This document shows, piece after piece, positions 24,503 through 30,583 of a stretch of 30,583 nucleotides of DNA. The stretch is from DASTRU01 sp035761045 (GTDB lineage: Bacteria; Pseudomonadota; Gammaproteobacteria; Burkholderiales; Burkholderiaceae_E). Both the position numbers and the translations under genes were made by a program. The stretch is taken from the NCBI GenBank assembly GCA_035761045.1, contig DASTRU010000089.1, positions 1-30,583 of the forward strand, written 5' to 3'. A model generated the notes under the pieces. The model had not been told where the DNA came from, ran no database searches, and saw nothing but the letters and a program-made list of their open reading frames with translations. How positions within the stretch are numbered: position 1 is the stretch's first letter; each line of letters starts with the position of its first letter.

Positions 24503-25591
24503 TTAGGCCGGGTTGCCGAAGTACGCGCATTCGGCGCGAAACTCGGTGGTGTAGCCGCGCACCTGGTCGTACCGATGCGTGACGGCGGTCGCGTAATAGG
24601 TGTTGTCGAAGCGCGGCGATACGTCCTTCAACGTGAGGTGCGAACCCACACGCAGCGTCGGAACCCCCGTGCATTCGCCTTGCACGCGCACAAAGGCGCG
24701 CGCGCGATGCGCGAATTCCGCCTCGGCCAACGCATTCGCTTCCGATTGCGTCAGCGCCAAGCGATGCGCGACTTGCTCGACGCGATCGCCAAACACTTGA
24801 TTGACTAAGTCCTTACCCGTGCGGCCCGCGCCGGGGCCAAGCGGCGCGCCATCGCCATCGCCCGACACCGCCTCGCCCGAGGAGGGATCAAAGCCCGTCA
24901 CGCGTGCTTGTGTGACTTGATGCGCTAAATCGGCCATCACGCGCACGCGCACGAGTTGGCTATTCATGCGCAGCTCGATCGCGTTGCGTTGAACATCGGC
25001 GCGCGGCGATACATGCAATTCATTGCCGACGAGTTGCACGTCGGCCCCATGGCGCACGAGTAATCGGCGCAAGAACGCGAGATCGCTTTCATTGAGTTGC
25101 ACATGCACCTTCGCGGTATCGCTCAAGCCCGTGACCTTGGGCGTGAGCCCTAAGCGACTGGCGATGTCCTTCGCGATGTCGGCCACGGATTTGTTCTCGT
25201 ACACCGCGCTGCGACGGCTTAGGCGCGCGCGCATCGCCGCGTCTTCCGCATGCACGATCAAACGCGGCGGACCTTCGGCATCGGCCGCGAATTCAAACGC
25301 GCTAATGCGGCCCGCGAAAATCTCCGTGGGCGCCATGCTCTCGCCCGCATAGGTTTTGATCTCGCCGCCGAGCTTGAAAATTTTTTCGTCCTCGAACGCC
25401 AAGCCCGCGCTCGCGTTGGATTGCGTCGCCCAGTTCACAAAGCCAAGTTCGAGCGAGGACAAGCCGCCTTCATCCTCGTGCATCGTCATCGATTGCAACA
25501 AGGTGTCGAGCAATGCGTGCTGTTGACCATCGACCCGCACGGTTGGCTTCGCGCTGTACAGCGCGAGCGTGGAGAGCAAGTTCTCGCCCAT
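24503..25591 (-). CDS. Baseplate hub protein (phage gpD / gp27-like, VgrG N-terminal part)
   Basis: 362 residues. It resembles the late control protein D/gp27 fold that forms the trimeric hub adapting the six-fold tube to the three-fold spike. Evidence: an N-terminal beta domain with FAGRISAFEF (around residue 95), the segment VADIAKDIASRLGL (residues about 140-153) typical of gpD/VgrG hubs, NESDLAFLRRLLVRHGADV (about 170-188), the helix LALTQSEANALAEAEFAHRAR, and the C-terminal LRVGSHLTLKDVSPRFDNTYYATAVTHRYD, a signature of this family. Unlike classic VgrG proteins the OB-fold spike is a separate downstream gene, as in phage P2 (gpD and gpV) and some eCIS. It begins 27 bases after the small gene and ends 12 bases before the spike gene. 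Confidence 0.92.
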   Translation of the reverse strand: MGENLLSTLALYSAKPTVRVDGQQHALLDTLLQSMTMHEDEGGLSSLELGFVNWATQSNASAGLAFEDEKIFKLGGEIKTYAGESMAPTEIFAGRISAFEFAADAEGPPRLIVHAEDAAMRARLSRRSAVYENKSVADIAKDIASRLGLTPKVTGLSDTAKVHVQLNESDLAFLRRLLVRHGADVQLVGNELHVSPRADVQRNAIELRMNSQLVRVRVMADLAHQVTQARVTGFDPSSGEAVSGDGDGAPLGPGAGRTGKDLVNQVFGDRVEQVAHRLALTQSEANALAEAEFAHRARAFVRVQGECTGVPTLRVGSHLTLKDVSPRFDNTYYATAVTHRYDQVRGYTTEFRAECAYFGNPA

Positions 25592-25618
25592 GGATTCGCG
25601 TTCCGTTGCGTGAGCGAC

Positions 25619-25792
25619 TTAGTCGGCGCGCAAACGTTGCGCGCGCCATGCATCGCGCGCGAGCAGTTCGCGCAACGCGCGTTCGTCCAACGCGCTCGCG
25701 GCGTTCGCCGAGGGCGTGGGCGCGTTCGCGTTGGAACTCGCCGTCGCGGGCGCGGCTTCTTCCACTTGCAAGTCTTCGATCATCACGGCCAT
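25619..25792 (-). CDS. Small DUF5908-like CIS protein
   Basis: 57 residues when read from the ATG at 25792; an ATG six bases upstream (25798) is also in frame. The first ATG sits directly against an AAGGA, whereas 25792 has a six-base spacing, so I prefer the latter. The N terminus MAVMIEDLQVEE fits the M-x-V-x-I-x-x-L-x-V pattern of the tiny DUF5908 proteins found next to Afp7-like genes (Afp6/Pvc6 position). A low-complexity Ala/Ser/Asn/Pro linker follows, then a short basic amphipathic helix (ERALRELLARDAWRAQRLR). It lies between the CIS_tube adaptor and the hub gene, exactly where this small protein is expected. The role is unknown in the family; a small baseplate or assembly factor is likely. 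The family match is short and therefore tentative. Confidence 0.65.
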   Translation of the reverse strand: MAVMIEDLQVEEAAPATASSNANAPTPSANAASALDERALRELLARDAWRAQRLRAD

Positions 25793-25798
25793 GGCCAT

Positions 25799-25803
25799 TC
25801 CTT
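25799..25803 (-). promoter_or_regulatory. Ribosome binding site of the small DUF5908-like gene
   Basis: AAGGA on the minus strand overlaps the TAA of the preceding gene. Its distance favours the second in-frame ATG (25792) as start. Confidence 0.5.
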
Positions 25804-27049
25804 AGTCGAAACGGATGCGCGCGTTCACGCCCACATCCGCCTTTAATCCCGCCGATGCGGTACCGACCACGCGGCCACCAATCGCGTATTGCGCGTTCGC
25901 GCTGGCGACGGTGGTGGTGGGAGTAGTGATGAAGCGCGTATCGATGCCCGCGCCCGGCGTGGTGCGGCTCGCGCCTAAGCCCGCGAACGCGCCCATCGAC
26001 GCGGACACGCCGCGCGAACTGCTCGCGCTTGCGAAACCGAACGAGCCGCTGCTGGATGAGAAGCTGCTGGTGCTGAACGACGTGCTTGAACTTGCGCCAA
26101 AACCGGCCGATGCGCCCGCGCTAAAACTCGCGCTTGCACCGCCACCAAATCCGGCACTCGCGCCCGCGCCGAAGGAGCTCCCCGCACCAGCGCTAAACCC
26201 AGCGCCCGCACTTGCGCCGAATCCCGCGCTGGCTCCTGCCCCAAAGCCCGCGCCAGCACTCGCGCCGAACCCAGCCCCCGCTCCGGCGCTAAATCCGGCA
26301 CCCGCGCTAAAGCTCGCGCCCGCACCCGCACCCGCCCCTGCCCCCGCCGAAAACCCCGCCGCGCCTTTTAATTGCACGCCCGCGCTTGCCACCGCGACCA
26401 AAGCCGCGCCCGGATTGCGCAAGCTCTCCATGCCGTTCTTGGCCGCCGCGTTGCGCCCGCCCGGTCCTAATGCCGACATGCCGCGCTTAGGCACGGTCGC
26501 GAGCGTGACGCCCGCGCCGCTCATATCGGCCGCGATGCGATCCGCGTTGTTTTGCGTGAAGTCTTGTTTGAGAAATGCGTCGCGCGCATGCAAGGACGAC
26601 ATCGCGACCTTGACCGTCGAGCGCAACGGCACGCCCTCGGCCGAGAAGAAATCGATCGTTTCGCGAAACGACTCGATCACGCCCTTGAATTTGAAATTGC
26701 CCCAGCGAAAGCCAATAAGTGGCGGCGCCGGCTGCGATGGCGGCGGATTCGCATTCGTCGGATTCACGTCGAGAAAGCGTTTGACCTTCTCGGTATCGCG
26801 ACGCACGTCGCTGCCGTCGTGCGTCGTATCAAAGACTAAGTCGAACTCAAGCTTCGCAGTGGTTTGCGAAACGAATTGCGCGGCGTTCGCATCGCGCGCG
26901 GGTTTTTCAAGCGTGTTTTGAACCGAGTACGACAGCGAATTGGGATTGAACTGCACGACCACGATGTCATCGGCCGGCACGCCGTTTTCATCGACCTGGT
27001 CTCCGCGCATGCGAAACATGCGCGCCTTGCTCGCGTCGTCGATGCGCAT
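25802..27049 (-). CDS. CIS_tube (Afp7-like) adaptor protein with Gly/Ala/Phe-rich repeat tail
   Basis: 415 residues from the ATG at 27049. Residues about 1-170 look like the CIS_tube/Afp7-type fold that joins tube and hub: VVQFNPNSLSY near the start, TTAKLEFDLVFDTT, a charged segment ending in VKRFLD, and PPLIGFRWGNFKFKGVIES followed by FFSAEGVPLRSTVKVAM. In Afp7-type proteins this domain is normally followed by a LysM domain. Here no LysM is visible; instead residues about 235-350 form a low-complexity array of Ala-Gly and Ser-Ala units with a Phe every six to eight residues, becoming Ser/Phe-rich towards its end. The last roughly 50 residues (with a run of Thr and NAQYAIGG) return to normal composition. 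The domain call is confident; the function of the repeat is unknown. Confidence 0.85.
   Translation of the reverse strand: MRIDDASKARMFRMRGDQVDENGVPADDIVVVQFNPNSLSYSVQNTLEKPARDANAAQFVSQTTAKLEFDLVFDTTHDGSDVRRDTEKVKRFLDVNPTNANPPPSQPAPPLIGFRWGNFKFKGVIESFRETIDFFSAEGVPLRSTVKVAMSSLHARDAFLKQDFTQNNADRIAADMSGAGVTLATVPKRGMSALGPGGRNAAAKNGMESLRNPGAALVAVASAGVQLKGAAGFSAGAGAGAGAGASFSAGAGFSAGAGAGFGASAGAGFGAGASAGFGASAGAGFSAGAGSSFGAGASAGFGGGASASFSAGASAGFGASSSTSFSTSSFSSSSGSFGFASASSSRGVSASMGAFAGLGASRTTPGAGIDTRFITTPTTTVASANAQYAIGGRVVGTASAGLKADVGVNARIRFD
26000..26345 (-). repeat. Degenerate tandem repeat encoding Ala/Gly/Ser/Phe units
   Basis: On the plus strand this stretch is a run of GCGCC/CCCGC-like short units; read in the gene frame it gives repeated Ala-Gly-Ala-Gly-Phe and Ser-Ala-Gly-Ala-Gly-Phe units with a period of roughly 6-8 residues, giving way to Ser-Ser-Ser-Phe. 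The repeats are imperfect at the DNA level but the protein pattern is very regular, which suggests selection on the peptide or expansion by slippage. Confidence 0.8.
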
Positions 27050-27051
27050 GC

Positions 27052-27642
27052 TCAACGCCCTCCGCCCGTCGGCGCGGCCGTGCTTGGCGCGGGCGGCGGC
27101 GCTTCGGCGAATAAGCCTTCGTGCACGAAATGCAATTCCTCGATGCCGACCTCACCCGCCTTCGCATTGAAGTCGGGCGCTTTGAATTTGACGGGCATCG
27201 CGCGCTCCAACCGCCACACGATCTGCGGCCGGCCCGCCGCGTCCATTTGCGTAATGCGCACGAGCAAGCGATGCGCAAGCGCGCCGTTTTTCGGCGTCTC
27301 GGGGTTATCGGTTTTGGTCGCGGCGCCGGCAAACAATTGCCACCAGGCCCACAAGTCGCGCGCGGTGGTTACGCCACGTTTAAGCACGACGGTGGAAAAC
27401 GTGACCTGCCCCGCGCGTTGATGCGCGCCGTAATTCAGCCCGCCTTCCTTGATCGCCTTGGGCTCCATCGACACTTCAAGGCCCGTCACCTCGGCGAACG
27501 CGCCTTCGCATAAGGCTTCGTCGCCGCTGGTTTCGCGGCTGCCGCCTTCGCGGCGAATCGGCGAGCGCACGAAGGCCACGTGAAACTTAAAGCCGATGAG
27601 CGGCGCGATGAATTTGTCGGCGGCGAGGATGGTGTCGGTCAT
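27052..27642 (-). CDS. Second tail tube-like protein (Afp5-like position)
   Basis: 196 residues, about 50 longer than the first tube. It aligns by eye with the 146-residue tube: FAEVTGLEVSMEP matches FSDVSGLVTEMTV, VVLKRGVTTARDLWAWW matches VTLKRGLVGIKNLYDW, and WRLERAMPVKFKAP followed by IEELHFVHEGL matches the C-terminal strands. Extra residues are an N-terminal extension with a charged loop (about residues 24-45) and a Pro/Thr/Gly-rich tail of about 16 residues. In Afp-type systems a second tube-fold protein starts the tube on the baseplate; the position just before the CIS_tube adaptor supports that role here, as inference. Its last codons encode the GGAGGG that serves as ribosome binding site for the next gene. 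Confidence 0.88.
   Translation of the reverse strand: MTDTILAADKFIAPLIGFKFHVAFVRSPIRREGGSRETSGDEALCEGAFAEVTGLEVSMEPKAIKEGGLNYGAHQRAGQVTFSTVVLKRGVTTARDLWAWWQLFAGAATKTDNPETPKNGALAHRLLVRITQMDAAGRPQIVWRLERAMPVKFKAPDFNAKAGEVGIEELHFVHEGLFAEAPPPAPSTAAPTGGGR
27058..27063 (-). promoter_or_regulatory. Ribosome binding site deciding the start of the CIS_tube protein
   Basis: GGAGGG on the minus strand lies inside the last codons of the preceding tube gene, eight bases before the ATG at 27049. It favours that ATG over the in-frame TTG at 27055. Confidence 0.6.
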
Positions 27643-27661
27643 GGTGACGTGTCCTAATTCC

Positions 27662-29638
27662 TTAGGCCGCGCGCAGCGCGTAGGTGGACACCGCGTCGCG
27701 CAAGGCGAGCACGACGACGATGCGTTGAATCGGTTGCGCGGCGAGTAATTCGATTTCGGCGATGAGGCGGCCCGCGTCGAGATCGTTTTGCGTCATCGTG
27801 TCGCGGCCGCAGCGCACGCTGAACGGCACGCCGTCGGTGGACAAGGCGCCGGCCGCGAGCAACACGCGGCCTAAGTCGTTCATGCGTTCGCGCACGCGCG
27901 CCCATAAGGCTTCGCCGTTGATGTCGAACGCGAATTCATCGCCCGCCACGCGCGCGGCTTGCATCACCACGTTGACTAAGCGACGCACCGCGCCTTGGCG
28001 CATGCGCGCGTCGGCCGAGCACGTGACATCGCTAAGCACTTGCATGCCGCGCGGCGCGAAGCCAAGCACGCACACGCGGTCGCCCAAGGTAAGCGTGCCG
28101 GCCCGCGTGATGACCTCGGCTTCAAGCGCATGCGTTTCGTCGAACACCGGTTCGGTGTTGAGAGCGCGTATCAGCGGTTGGTAGCTAATCGATCGAAACG
28201 AACCACGCTGCAATGCGCCGCGCGCGAGCACGCCGGCAAGCGTGCCTTCGGGCGCTTCGACGCCGCCTTGCGCGAGATCGGCCTCGCGCGTGACGAGCCA
28301 TGGCCAGGCGAGTTGCAAGCGATCGGTCATCAACGCGGGCGAGTCGATGCCGTTCTCGCGCGCGAGCCAGCCTTGCTCGTCCATCCATGTGAGCCATGCG
28401 GTTGGCGCGGGCACGTCGCGGCCTTCGCCAACCAAGGGTAATGACGCGAGCATCAACACATCGCGGCGATGAAACGGCCGGCCTTCGTTCACGAGCACGC
28501 CGCAGGCTTGCGCGACTAATTTGCGCCAAGCATTGAGTCCCACCGACGTTAAACGCGGCGCGGGCAAACGCCGCCCCGCGAGTGGTGTATCGCGCTCGAT
28601 CTCTTGCACGCAATCGTGAAACGCTTCGGGCACCGTCAGCGTCGAAGGCGGCGGCACCTCGGGCGGAATCGCTTGCGCGCAGGCATCGACCAAGTCGGGC
28701 ATGGCCGCGAACGCGACCTCCTCGAGGCCATAAACATGTTCAAGCCCATGCCATTCGGCGGGCTCGGACGAGACCGGGCGCGTATCCACGTTCACATCGG
28801 CCAATACGCCAAAGCGCACGATGCGCGCGATGCCCGGCAATTGCGGCACGCGGTCGTCGTCGAGATCGATTGCGGTGGGCGCATCCGCATCGCCCGCGGG
28901 CATGCGCGGATCGGGAAAGCACGCGGCGAATCGATCGCGCACCGACGCGAACAACCCCACCGGCGAGCCCGTGCGCACGACCCATACGCGTTGCCCACCT
29001 TCGCCAAAGAAGGCCCGCACCGCGAGTCCTAGGGATGTCGCCACGCGCGGATCGCCCACGCGCCACGCGCGGTCCATGACCGGCCGCTCATCCCACGCGA
29101 ACAACACGTCGAACACATCGAACGATTCGATCGCGATTGGCAAGTCGAGCAAGCGTTGCACGCGCAACCACGCCGCGAGTTCATCGTTGCCAAGCAAGCG
29201 GCGCGGCGTCCATCCGCGTTCGGCTAAGTCGTTGACTACATTTTCTGGTAGCGGCGTGAACGTCGCGCACGCGTGCACGAGTTGTTCGAGTTGCTTAGTT
29301 TTTCGCGCGGATTCGTCTGCGCCGTCGTTCTTAAAACCTAAGGTGTTCGCAAGCGCATCGCGTTCGTCGCTCGCGCTTTGTTCGACCACGCCGTTCACGA
29401 ACGCGGTCGCCGAGCCAAGGTCCACGCTCAATGTCTCCACCGCGACACCGTTGATGCGCGCAAACCCCAACCCCCGCAACCAACGCGCGAGCACGACCGG
29501 CATCGCAAGCGGCGCCCGCGCGAGCGAACGCCGCGCCACCGTGCCGATAAAACATCCAATATCGGTACGGTTAGCCGAAGCCGCGCGCGGCGGCGCGACC
29601 TCGAAACTCAATGCCGGACGACGTGTGCTCGCGCGCAT
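27662..29638 (-). CDS. Second, divergent tail sheath-like protein
   Basis: 658 residues, starting at an ATG 6 bases after the tube stop. The C-terminal third is sheath-like: a domain around residues 475-560 (TLTLGDRVCVLGFAPRGMQV, with several strands), then VRCGRDTMTQNDLDAGRL near residues 610-625 and the final strand QRIVVVLALR, which line up with the sheath at the right edge. The N-terminal and central parts (about residues 1-450) are much more divergent and hold a long insertion with two likely helical parts. The canonical PGRGLRVWGART loop is not seen. Afp/PVC clusters also carry several sheath paralogues (Afp2-4) in which extra copies cap or join the baseplate; this protein is well placed for a baseplate-proximal or apical special ring, but that role is inferred. 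It is followed 19 bases later by the second tube gene. Confidence 0.85.
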   Translation of the reverse strand: MRASTRRPALSFEVAPPRAASANRTDIGCFIGTVARRSLARAPLAMPVVLARWLRGLGFARINGVAVETLSVDLGSATAFVNGVVEQSASDERDALANTLGFKNDGADESARKTKQLEQLVHACATFTPLPENVVNDLAERGWTPRRLLGNDELAAWLRVQRLLDLPIAIESFDVFDVLFAWDERPVMDRAWRVGDPRVATSLGLAVRAFFGEGGQRVWVVRTGSPVGLFASVRDRFAACFPDPRMPAGDADAPTAIDLDDDRVPQLPGIARIVRFGVLADVNVDTRPVSSEPAEWHGLEHVYGLEEVAFAAMPDLVDACAQAIPPEVPPPSTLTVPEAFHDCVQEIERDTPLAGRRLPAPRLTSVGLNAWRKLVAQACGVLVNEGRPFHRRDVLMLASLPLVGEGRDVPAPTAWLTWMDEQGWLARENGIDSPALMTDRLQLAWPWLVTREADLAQGGVEAPEGTLAGVLARGALQRGSFRSISYQPLIRALNTEPVFDETHALEAEVITRAGTLTLGDRVCVLGFAPRGMQVLSDVTCSADARMRQGAVRRLVNVVMQAARVAGDEFAFDINGEALWARVRERMNDLGRVLLAAGALSTDGVPFSVRCGRDTMTQNDLDAGRLIAEIELLAAQPIQRIVVVLALRDAVSTYALRAA

Positions 29639-29644
29639 GGTGGA

Positions 29645-30085
29645 TTACTCGACGAGGTAGCCCTCGCACGACAGCACGAGTTCTTCCATCGCCACGTCAC
29701 CGCCGCCCTTACCCGCGAGCGTGGGGCCGGTGTACTTAAGCGGCATCGCGCCTTGCAAGCGCCATGTCGCCACCGGCCCGTTGCGGGCTTCGTCCATCAC
29801 GTGAATCGTGACCGTGCGTTTGGCTTTGTAGCCTTCGGTGCGCGTGAGGTTGATCCAGTCGTACAAATTTTTAATCCCAACCAAACCGCGCTTGAGCGTG
29901 ACGTCGCCCACCTTGTGCGTGCCGGGAATCTTGCGCACGTGGTTTTCGGCGTCGTTGCCGTTGCGGTATTCGGCCACCGTCATTTCGGTGACCAACCCCG
30001 AAACGTCGGAGAAGCCGCCGGCGATGCCGTCGCCTAAGTCCACTTGGAAGTTGAATGCGCCATACGGCGTGTCGCGTTGAATCAT
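29645..30085 (-). CDS. Tail tube protein (gp19/Afp1-like)
   Basis: 146 residues, the usual length for gp19-type tube subunits that stack as hexamers to form the inner tube. Recognisable features are the N-terminal strand region (YGAFNFQVDLGD), the conserved FSDVSGLVTEMTVAEYRNG segment, KVGDVTLKRGLVGIKNLYDW, and the C-terminal WRLQGAMPLKYTGP followed by MEELVLSCEGY. The ATG at 30085 is preceded by a textbook Shine-Dalgarno AAGGAG eight bases upstream, which fixes the start. It lies between two sheath genes, and the next gene begins 6 bases after its stop. Family assignment is secure. A longer paralogue sits at 27052-27642, so this copy is probably the main tube protein while the other is specialised, which is an inference from length and order. 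Confidence 0.95.
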   Translation of the reverse strand: MIQRDTPYGAFNFQVDLGDGIAGGFSDVSGLVTEMTVAEYRNGNDAENHVRKIPGTHKVGDVTLKRGLVGIKNLYDWINLTRTEGYKAKRTVTIHVMDEARNGPVATWRLQGAMPLKYTGPTLAGKGGGDVAMEELVLSCEGYLVE

Positions 30086-30093
30086 GTCGTGTG

Positions 30094-30099
30094 CTCCTT
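30094..30099 (-). promoter_or_regulatory. Ribosome binding site of the tube gene
   Basis: AAGGAG on the minus strand, eight bases before the ATG at 30085. It is the strongest Shine-Dalgarno match I see in the window, fitting the high copy number needed for the tube subunit. Confidence 0.75.
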
Positions 30100-30110
30100 A
30101 AGGCGCGGAC

Positions 30111-30583
30111 TTAGTTCTTCGCGTCGGCGGTTTTTTGGCCGATGCGGAAGATCACAAACTCGGCGGGCTTCACAACGGCCACGCCAATCAGGCAAATCAA
30201 GCGGCCGTTATCAAGATCGTTTTGCGTCATCGTCGTGCGGTCGCAGCGCACGAAGAAGGCTTCCTCGGGCTTGGTGCCGAGCAGCGCCCCGCTCTTCCAT
30301 TCGTTGAACAAAAAGTCGCCAATCGTTCCGCGCACATTGGCCCACAGCAGATCGCCATTCGGCTCGAACACCGCCCATTGCGTACCGCGATCGATCGACG
30401 CTTCGAGGTAATTGAAATAGCGCCGCACGTTGACGTACTTCCATTCCGGGTCGCTCGAAATCGTGCGCGCGCCCCATACGCGCAAGCCGCGTCCGGGTAA
30501 GGCGCGCAAGCAATTCACGCCGATGGGATTGAGCAACTCTTGCTGACCGAAATTCACGTTCGGTTCGAAGCGCAAGGCGCCGC
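30111..30583 (-). CDS. Contractile tail sheath protein, C-terminal part (runs off the right edge)
   Basis: This is the C-terminal end (about 157 residues) of a contractile sheath subunit, the outer cylinder that shortens to drive the tube into a target. The frame stays open to the window edge, so the true start lies outside; the TTG near 30575 is internal. Visible sheath hallmarks are PGRGLRVWGART, SDPEWKYVNVRR, FNYLEASI, a stretch with EEAFFVRCD followed by TMTQNDLDNGRL, and the final KPAEFVIFRI strand that in this family contributes to inter-subunit beta-sheet handshakes. It ends in TAA and is followed 25 bases later by the tube gene, the normal sheath-tube order. The C-terminal motif is clearly paralogous to that of the second sheath at 27662-29638. 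I am very sure of the family; whether this is the most abundant sheath is inferred from its closer match to canonical sheaths. Confidence 0.95.
   Translation of the reverse strand, partial: GALRFEPNVNFGQQELLNPIGVNCLRALPGRGLRVWGARTISSDPEWKYVNVRRYFNYLEASIDRGTQWAVFEPNGDLLWANVRGTIGDFLFNEWKSGALLGTKPEEAFFVRCDRTTMTQNDLDNGRLICLIGVAVVKPAEFVIFRIGQKTADAKN

Noticed and set aside
26000..26345. CRISPR-like or non-coding repeat array
   Set aside because: No constant repeats with unique spacers; units of 6-8 codons keep the gene frame and give a regular peptide, so it is a coding repeat.
30111..30575. Sheath end as an independent 154-residue gene
   Set aside because: The apparent start is a TTG inside an open frame that continues to the window edge with sheath-like sequence.
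1..30583. tRNA, rRNA, insertion sequence or internal terminator
   Set aside because: No cloverleaf, transposase or inverted-repeat ends were seen, and gaps between genes are at most about 32 bases.

Overview
The window is a GC-rich, very compact block in which every supported gene lies on the minus strand, so transcription runs from high to low coordinates. It is the core of a contractile injection system (CIS; a phage-tail-like particle of the Afp/PVC/eCIS superfamily). It starts inside a sheath gene at the right edge and ends inside a very large open reading frame at the left edge. No gap between neighbouring genes exceeds about 32 bases. Many genes overlap or abut (ATGA, TGATG, 8-, 11- and 14-base overlaps), and I see no internal promoter or terminator, so I read the whole window as part of one operon. 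The host looks like a high-GC Gram-negative bacterium (Myxococcota or a high-GC proteobacterium would fit), but nothing here fixes the taxon.

Right part (about 30.6-21.7 kb): sheath (partial), tube, a divergent second sheath, a second longer tube, a CIS_tube-type (Afp7-like) adaptor whose usual LysM end is replaced by a Gly/Ala/Phe repeat, a tiny DUF5908-like protein, a gpD/gp27-like hub, a gpV/gp5-like spike, two frames of what looks like one membrane-anchored protein split by a single in-frame TAA, and a gp25-like wedge protein.

Middle part (about 21.7-13.1 kb): the gp6/baseplate J-like wedge, a tail-protein-I-like protein with a large N-terminal domain and a PKD-like tail, two small Ig/PKD-like proteins, and the first two of three consecutive proteins that share a recurring baseplate-like module.

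Left part (13.1-0 kb): a 1540-residue beta-rich/coiled-coil protein carrying the third copy of that module, an uncharacterised partner of the ATPase, an Afp15-like AAA+ ATPase, and a protein of more than 1685 residues with a Pro/Ala-rich N terminus, long helical segments, an annexin-like repeat and a hydrophobic Gly/Ala-rich region. This last frame has no stop inside the window and is the best candidate for cargo or tape measure.

Together these genes supply sheath, tube, spike, hub, wedge and assembly ATPase. I do not see a PAAR tip, a tail fibre, a classical tape measure or a tube-terminating cap in the window. The most unusual points are the candidate membrane anchor with its in-frame stop, the silk-like repeat in the adaptor, the three-gene module family, and the annexin-like segment in the giant terminal protein.
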